Source of the DNA: Rugamonas rivuli
Lineage (GTDB): Bacteria > Pseudomonadota > Gammaproteobacteria > Burkholderiales > Burkholderiaceae_D
Assembly: GCF_009380165.1 (NCBI RefSeq)
Contig: NZ_WHUF01000002.1
Coordinates: 62,001 to 126,000 of the forward strand
Length of the DNA: 64,000 nucleotides
Direction: 5' to 3'
Of the stretch, positions 59,576 to 64,000 are shown in pieces. Position 1 is the stretch's first letter; each line of letters starts with the position of its first letter. Under the pieces are notes generated by a model. It was not told the DNA's origin. It did no database searches and worked only from the letters and a program-made list of their open reading frames with translations. Made by a program: the position numbers and the translations under genes.

Positions 59576-60100
59576 TTATCCGATCTTTTTGAGTTGCGTC
59601 TTGAACAGTTGGCCGCGCTTGACATAGCTGTCGGCGCTGGCGAGCAGGCGGGCCGCGTCGTCGGCGGTCAGCGTGCGCACGGCCTTGGCCGGCGAGCCGA
59701 TAATCAGCGAGTGGTCCGGAAATTCCTTGCCTTCCGTGACCAGCGCGCCGGCGCCGACCAGGCAGCCCTTGCCGATCTTGGCGCCGTTGAGGATCACGGC
59801 CTGGATGCCGATCAGGGCGCCGTCGCCGATGGTGCAGCCGTGCAGCATGGCCTGGTGGCCGATGGTGACGTTGCTGCCCACGGTGAGCGGGTAGCCCATG
59901 TCGGTGTGCATGACCGTGCCTTCCTGGACATTGCTGTTTTCGCCGATGGTGATGCGTTCGTTGTCGCCGCGCAGGGTCGCACCGAACCACACCGAGCTGT
60001 TGGCGTGCAGGCTGACTTTGCCGATGATGGTGGCAGAGTCGGCTACAAATGACGATGCATCGATCTCGGGCGCGTGTTCGCCCAGTTGATATATAGACAT
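59576..60100 (-). CDS. gamma carbonic anhydrase-family protein (second copy)
   Basis: 174 residues of hexapeptide repeats ([27 protein letters not shown] and GHQAMLHG give the metal histidines). It is distinct from the copy at 40355-40885 in its N-terminus and C-terminal helix. It is the first gene of a pair with hslO; this order is common in betaproteobacteria. Confidence 0.86.
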   Translation of the reverse strand: MSIYQLGEHAPEIDASSFVADSATIIGKVSLHANSSVWFGATLRGDNERITIGENSNVQEGTVMHTDMGYPLTVGSNVTIGHQAMLHGCTIGDGALIGIQAVILNGAKIGKGCLVGAGALVTEGKEFPDHSLIIGSPAKAVRTLTADDAARLLASADSYVKRGQLFKTQLKKIG

Positions 60101-60255
60101 TGGAAACCTTAGTTGAGTGCTGAATACAGCGCTGATGAGCGGTGGGATGGCGCTATTTTACGCTTGAGCGGCTATCGAACGGTCGTGCTATTATTTTACT
60201 TCATCGCCAGCAAGCAACCGATATTGCGCCGGCTTACGCATTTTCAAGGACCATC

Positions 60256-61140
60256 ATGACCTTCACTTCGTCCCGCTCGGAATTCCTGACCATCCGTGGC
60301 CTGCGCTGCCACGTGCGCCACTGGGGGCGGGATGGCGCTCCCAAAATCTTCATGCTGCACGGCTGGATGGATGTCGGCGCCTCGTTCCAGTTCGTGGTCG
60401 ACGCCCTGCAGGGCGACTGGCATGTGATCGCGCCGGACTGGCGCGGTTTCGGCCTGTCGCAGCGCTGCGGCGGCGATACCTACTGGTTCCCCGACTACCT
60501 GGCCGACCTGGATGCGATCCTGCGCCACTACTCGCCGGACGAGGCGGTCAATCTGCTGGGGCACAGCATGGGCGGCAACGTGGTCGGGCTGTACGCCGGC
60601 GCGCGGCCGGAGCGCATCCGCAAGCTGATCAACCTGGAGGGCGGCGGCCTGCGCTCCAGCAAGCCGGAGCAGGCGCCGGGCCGCTACGCCAAGTGGATGG
60701 ACGCGCTGCTGGAGCAGCCCGAGCTGCGCAACTACCCGTCGCAGGCGGCCGTCGCGGCCCGTCTGCAAAAGACCAACCCGCGCCTCGGCGACGAGCGCGC
60801 GGCCTTCCTGGCGCAGCACTGGTCGGCGCAGAACGATGCGGGCGAATGGGAAATTCTCGGCGATCCGGCGCACAAACAGCCCGGCCCGCTGCCCTACCAT
60901 GTGGAAGACATCATGGCGTGCTGGAGCGCGATCACGGCGCCGGTGCTGTGGGTGGAGGCCGAGCAGACCAATATGTGGACCTGGATGGGCGGCGAGCAGG
61001 AGGGGCGTGCCGAACTGGAGCGCCGCCTGGCGCACCTGCGCGACCTCGAATGCAAGGTGCTGGCCGACGCCGGCCACATGCTGCACCACGACCAGCCCGA
61101 GGAGCTGGCCCACCTGATCGAAGCCTTCCTGGCGCGCTAA
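60256..61140 (+). CDS. alpha/beta hydrolase
   Basis: 294 residues. MLHGWMDVGASFQF is the oxyanion region, GHSMGG the nucleophile elbow (Ser104) and ADAGHMLHHDQPEEL the histidine. AAGGA lies six bases before the ATG. An upstream in-frame ATG (60142) would add 38 residues and is less likely. The enzyme is cytoplasmic with unknown substrate; epoxide-hydrolase or esterase types are possible. Confidence 0.8.
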   Translation: MTFTSSRSEFLTIRGLRCHVRHWGRDGAPKIFMLHGWMDVGASFQFVVDALQGDWHVIAPDWRGFGLSQRCGGDTYWFPDYLADLDAILRHYSPDEAVNLLGHSMGGNVVGLYAGARPERIRKLINLEGGGLRSSKPEQAPGRYAKWMDALLEQPELRNYPSQAAVAARLQKTNPRLGDERAAFLAQHWSAQNDAGEWEILGDPAHKQPGPLPYHVEDIMACWSAITAPVLWVEAEQTNMWTWMGGEQEGRAELERRLAHLRDLECKVLADAGHMLHHDQPEELAHLIEAFLAR

Positions 61141-61391
61141 GCGGAATCGCTTGCCAAGGCTTTAGCTATTTGGCATGATTGAACACATGACCTCTTATCC
61201 GACCATCTTGCCAACCCGCCGCCACGTCGCTTCCGACGCTGGTGCCGCTGCGTTGGCCGGTCGGAGCCTGTCCGCCGTCTCCATTATTCGAATTATTCAG
61301 GGTCGCTGAGCTGCGGCTGCGCCGGTGCTCGGCGCCCCCAGCCTCCACGGGCTCAGCCCGCATTCCCTCGAATATTTTATGGAGCAGCACC

Positions 61392-62432
61392 ATGAGCACA
61401 TCCTATCCCTCGCTGGCCGAGATCCGCGACACCGCCCATCGCCTGCAAGGCAAGATCCTTGAAACGCCCGTGTGGCGCTGGCAGACCGGCGTCATCGAAG
61501 AACAATTGGCCGGCGGCGAAGTCTGGCTGAAACTGGAATTGTTCCAGAAGACCGGCACCTTCAAGTTGCGCGGAGCCCTCAACTGCATCGCGGCGCTGGA
61601 CGAGGCGGCACGGCGTCGCGGCATCGTCGCCGTCAGTGCCGGCAACCACGCGATCGCGGCGGCCTATGCCGCACGGCTTGCCGGGTGCAGCGCCAAGGTG
61701 GCGATGCCGCAGCACGCCAGCCCTGCCCGCATCGCCGCCTGCCGCGAGCTGGGCGCCGAAGTGCTGCTGATGCCCGATGTGCACCAGGCCTTCGCGCGCG
61801 GCCGCGAGATCGAGCGGGACGAGGCTCGCACCATGCTGCACCCCTACGAGGGGCCGCTGACGGCGCAGGGCACGGCGACCATCGGCCTGGAATTGATGGC
61901 GCAGATCCCGCAGCTGGACGCGGTAGTGGTGCCTGTGGGCGGCGGCGGCCTGTGCGCGGGCATCGCCGCCGCCGTCAAGCAGATCAACCCGGCCTGCGCG
62001 GTGTACGGCGTGGAGCCCTACGGCGCCGATGCGCTGTACCGTAGCTTCGCCTCGGGCCGGCCGGAAGCGTTGGAGCGGGTCGACACCGTGGCCGACAGCC
62101 TGGGTGCGCCGTATGCGATGGCCTACAGTTTCGGCGTATGCCGCCGCTTCGTCGACGAAGTGGTGCGGGTCAACGACGACGAGATCTGCCTGGCGATGCT
62201 GCACCTGTTCCGCGACGCCAAGCTGGTGGCGGAACCGGCGGCGGCTGTGGCGACGGCCGCCCTGTTCGGGCCGCTGCGCGAACGGCTGGCGGGCAAGCGC
62301 GTGGCGCTGCTGGTGTGCGGTTCGAACATCGATCCGGTGCGCTTCGCCGAGCTGCTGGCGCGGGGCGCGCGCGTCCGCAGCGCCGGGCTTGACGCGGCGG
62401 CACATGGTTTGAGCGCAGGCAGCGTACAATGA
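61392..62432 (+). CDS. threonine/serine dehydratase-family PLP enzyme
   Basis: 346 residues. The PLP lysine is Lys58 in GTFKLRGALN; the phosphate loop is GGGGLCAG; VSAGNHAIAAAYAARL is the substrate-binding segment. It lacks the C-terminal ACT regulatory domain of biosynthetic IlvA, so a catabolic dehydratase or racemase-like role is likely. The 251-base gap before it shows no convincing gene. Confidence 0.85.
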   Translation: MSTSYPSLAEIRDTAHRLQGKILETPVWRWQTGVIEEQLAGGEVWLKLELFQKTGTFKLRGALNCIAALDEAARRRGIVAVSAGNHAIAAAYAARLAGCSAKVAMPQHASPARIAACRELGAEVLLMPDVHQAFARGREIERDEARTMLHPYEGPLTAQGTATIGLELMAQIPQLDAVVVPVGGGGLCAGIAAAVKQINPACAVYGVEPYGADALYRSFASGRPEALERVDTVADSLGAPYAMAYSFGVCRRFVDEVVRVNDDEICLAMLHLFRDAKLVAEPAAAVATAALFGPLRERLAGKRVALLVCGSNIDPVRFAELLARGARVRSAGLDAAAHGLSAGSVQ

Positions 62433-62461
62433 TCACTTCATTGCCGTAATCACTGAGCCAT

Positions 62462-63295
62462 ATGTTGAAAGTCGATCTGCACTGCCATTCCAATGTTTCC
62501 GACGGCGTCCTCGCTCCGGCCGCCGTGGCGCAGCACGCGCGCAAGGCGGGGGTGGACGTGTGGGCCTTGACCGATCATGACGAAGTGGGCGGCATCGCCG
62601 CCGCCCGCGTAGCCGCCCAGGAGCAGGGCATGCGCTTCGTCACCGGGGTGGAGATTTCCATCACATGGGCCAACGAAACCGTGCACATCGTCGGCCTGCA
62701 GATCGACGAGCACAACGCCGGGCTGGTCGCCGGCCTGGCCCGCACGCGGTCCGGCCGCGACAACCGTGGCCGCGAAATCGCCCATCAGCTGGCCAAGGCC
62801 GGCATACCGGACGCCTACGAGGGCGCGCTCAAGTATGTCGGCAATCCCGACCTGATGTCGCGCACCCACTTTGCACGCTACCTGGTGGAAGTGGGCGCCT
62901 GCGCCAACATCCCCGAAGTGTTCAAGAAATACCTGTCCGAAGGCAAGCCCGGCTACGTGCCGCATTGCTGGGCCACGCTGGCCGATTCGGTCAACTGGAT
63001 ACGCGGCGCCGGCGGCGTCGCGGTGATCGCCCATCCGGGCCGCTACAAGTTCAGCCAGCTGGCGCAGGGCCAGTTGTTCGACGAATTCAAGCAGCTGGGC
63101 GGCACGGCGATCGAGGTCGTCACCGGCAGCCATACGCCGGACCAGTACGCGGTCTACGCCCAGCTGGCCAACAGCTACGGTTTTCTGGCTTCGCGCGGCA
63201 CCGATTTCCATGCGCCGGGCGAATCCCGCGTCGATTTCGCGCTGCTGCCGCCGCTGCCGGCCAACGTCACACCCGTCTGGCACGACTGGTTTTAA
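62462..63295 (+). CDS. PHP-domain phosphoesterase (RNase AM / 3',5'-nucleotide phosphatase-like)
   Basis: 277 residues. The PHP motifs are complete: VDLHCHSNVSDG, ALTDHDEVGG, GVEISI, IAHPGRYK and GTDFHAPG. The closest known proteins are YciV/RNase AM, which trims 5' ends of structured RNA, and the Chromobacterium 3',5'-bisnucleotide phosphatase. The gene follows the dehydratase gene by 29 bases. Confidence 0.85.
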   Translation: MLKVDLHCHSNVSDGVLAPAAVAQHARKAGVDVWALTDHDEVGGIAAARVAAQEQGMRFVTGVEISITWANETVHIVGLQIDEHNAGLVAGLARTRSGRDNRGREIAHQLAKAGIPDAYEGALKYVGNPDLMSRTHFARYLVEVGACANIPEVFKKYLSEGKPGYVPHCWATLADSVNWIRGAGGVAVIAHPGRYKFSQLAQGQLFDEFKQLGGTAIEVVTGSHTPDQYAVYAQLANSYGFLASRGTDFHAPGESRVDFALLPPLPANVTPVWHDWF

Positions 63296-63413
63296 TCGGT
63301 AAATTACCGCGTCGATTACCGGCGCGTTGTAAGAGCTTGTATCTTGCATTTGCGTTCGCACGGTCATACCTTATGATTTGGGCAAATTTTTTGCCTGTAC
63401 CGGAGACCCTCCC

Positions 63414-64000
63414 ATGAAACGCATCATCCTGTTTATCGCCACCAACCTCGCCGTGATGCTGGTGTTGTCCATCGTCCTGTCGCTGCTGGGCATAGGCCGT
63501 CCGGGATCGGGCAACACGCTGCAACTGGGCAGCCTGCTGGCGTTTTCGCTGGTGGTGGGCTTTACCGGCGCGATCTTCTCGCTGCTGATCAGCAAGCCGA
63601 TGGCCAAGTGGTCGACCGGCGCCCGCGTGATCGCCGCGCCGTCGTCGTCGACCGAGCTGTGGCTGGTCAACACCGTCAAGGCGCTGTCCGAGCGCGCCGG
63701 CATTGGCATGCCGGAAGTGGCGGTCTACGACGGCGAGCCGAACGCCTTCGCCACCGGCGCCTTCAAGAACTCGGCGCTGGTGGCGGTGTCCACCGGCCTG
63801 CTGGAAAACATGAACCGCGACGAAGTCGAAGCTGTGCTGGGCCACGAAGTCGCCCACATCGCCAACGGCGACATGGTGACGATGACCCTGATCCAGGGCG
63901 TGGTGAATACCTTCGTGGTGTTCCTGGCGCGGGTGGTGGGCTTCTTCGTTGACAACATGCTGCTGAAGAATAACGACAATGAGCGCCGTGGCCCTGGCAT
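63414..64000 (+). CDS. htpX: HtpX protease, N-terminal part (cut by window end)
   Basis: The first 195 codons are present. It begins [19 protein letters not shown] with two membrane helices (to about residue 60) and has the zinc motif [11 protein letters not shown], followed by a third membrane segment. HtpX is an inner-membrane metalloprotease that degrades damaged membrane proteins. GGAG lies ahead of the ATG. The C-terminal third lies beyond the window. Confidence 0.94.
   Translation, partial: MKRIILFIATNLAVMLVLSIVLSLLGIGRPGSGNTLQLGSLLAFSLVVGFTGAIFSLLISKPMAKWSTGARVIAAPSSSTELWLVNTVKALSERAGIGMPEVAVYDGEPNAFATGAFKNSALVAVSTGLLENMNRDEVEAVLGHEVAHIANGDMVTMTLIQGVVNTFVVFLARVVGFFVDNMLLKNNDNERRGPG

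Noticed and set aside
61175..61309. A 44-codon open frame starting ATG in the gap before the dehydratase gene
   Set aside because: No ribosome site, no recognisable motif and codon use unlike the neighbours; its start only loosely resembles the start of the downstream gene. Treated as noncoding.

Overview
The window is a GC-rich chromosomal segment of a betaproteobacterium. It most resembles Oxalobacteraceae (Massilia, Duganella or Janthinobacterium type), judged from gene content by eye: an imuA-imuB/dnaE2 mutasome, polyhydroxybutyrate genes with a phasin-like protein, a PEP-CTERM protein, a DUF2844/DUF3443 pair, several TonB receptors and the order pyrG-kdsA-eno-ftsB. No rRNA, tRNA, insertion sequence, prophage or CRISPR array was seen. 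Coding density is high and no gap between genes exceeds 300 bases.

Layout. 1-6.1 kb: tail of a PHB-depolymerase-type esterase, a putative Na+/H+ antiporter, the SOS genes imuA-imuB behind a LexA box, a hydrolase, a DsbC-like thiol protein and a small unknown gene. 6.1-16.9 kb: a PAS-GGDEF diguanylate cyclase, an M61 peptidase, a small heat-shock gene behind a sigma-32-like promoter and a ROSE-type RNA thermometer, a DegP-type protease followed by a two-component system, a CoaD-like/HD fusion, a phospholipase-D-like protein and a hemerythrin. 17-26.8 kb is more accessory: a ParE-type toxin-antitoxin pair, a Sel1 lipoprotein, a CpdB-like nucleotidase, the DUF2844-DUF3443 pair, a TonB receptor and an AT-richer beta-propeller-like gene. 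26.8-35 kb: dnaE2 with its own LexA box, a PRC-barrel protein, then pyrG-kdsA-eno-ftsB. 35-42.5 kb: small metabolic genes (periplasmic binding protein, two VOC proteins, L,D-transpeptidase, racemase, GST, gamma carbonic anhydrase), then a phasin-like protein with a PHB depolymerase. 42.6-49.7 kb: a Fur-boxed haem receptor with an exported HmuS-like protein, then an operon of methanethiol oxidase, SCO-type copper chaperone and sulfide:quinone oxidoreductase. 49.7-64 kb: an SRPBCC protein, MipA/OmpV divergent from a two-component system, a PEP-CTERM protein, a TonB receptor coupled to a Tat-exported glycerophosphodiesterase, Hsp33, a second gamma carbonic anhydrase, a hydrolase, a threonine dehydratase-like enzyme, a PHP phosphoesterase and the start of htpX.

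How genes work together. imuA-imuB and dnaE2 are about 23 kb apart but each has a CTGT-N8-ACAG operator, so they should be co-induced by DNA damage. The 46.4-49.7 kb operon makes chemical sense: methanethiol oxidation releases sulfide, which the quinone reductase can remove, while the SCO protein may supply copper. Hsp20, DegP, Hsp33 and HtpX are protein-quality genes scattered through the window.

The observations most worth following are the pepsin-like motif series in the DUF3443 protein, the methanethiol/sulfide operon, the CoaD-like/HD fusion and the ROSE-type thermometer. All family assignments come from reading motifs; no database search was run.
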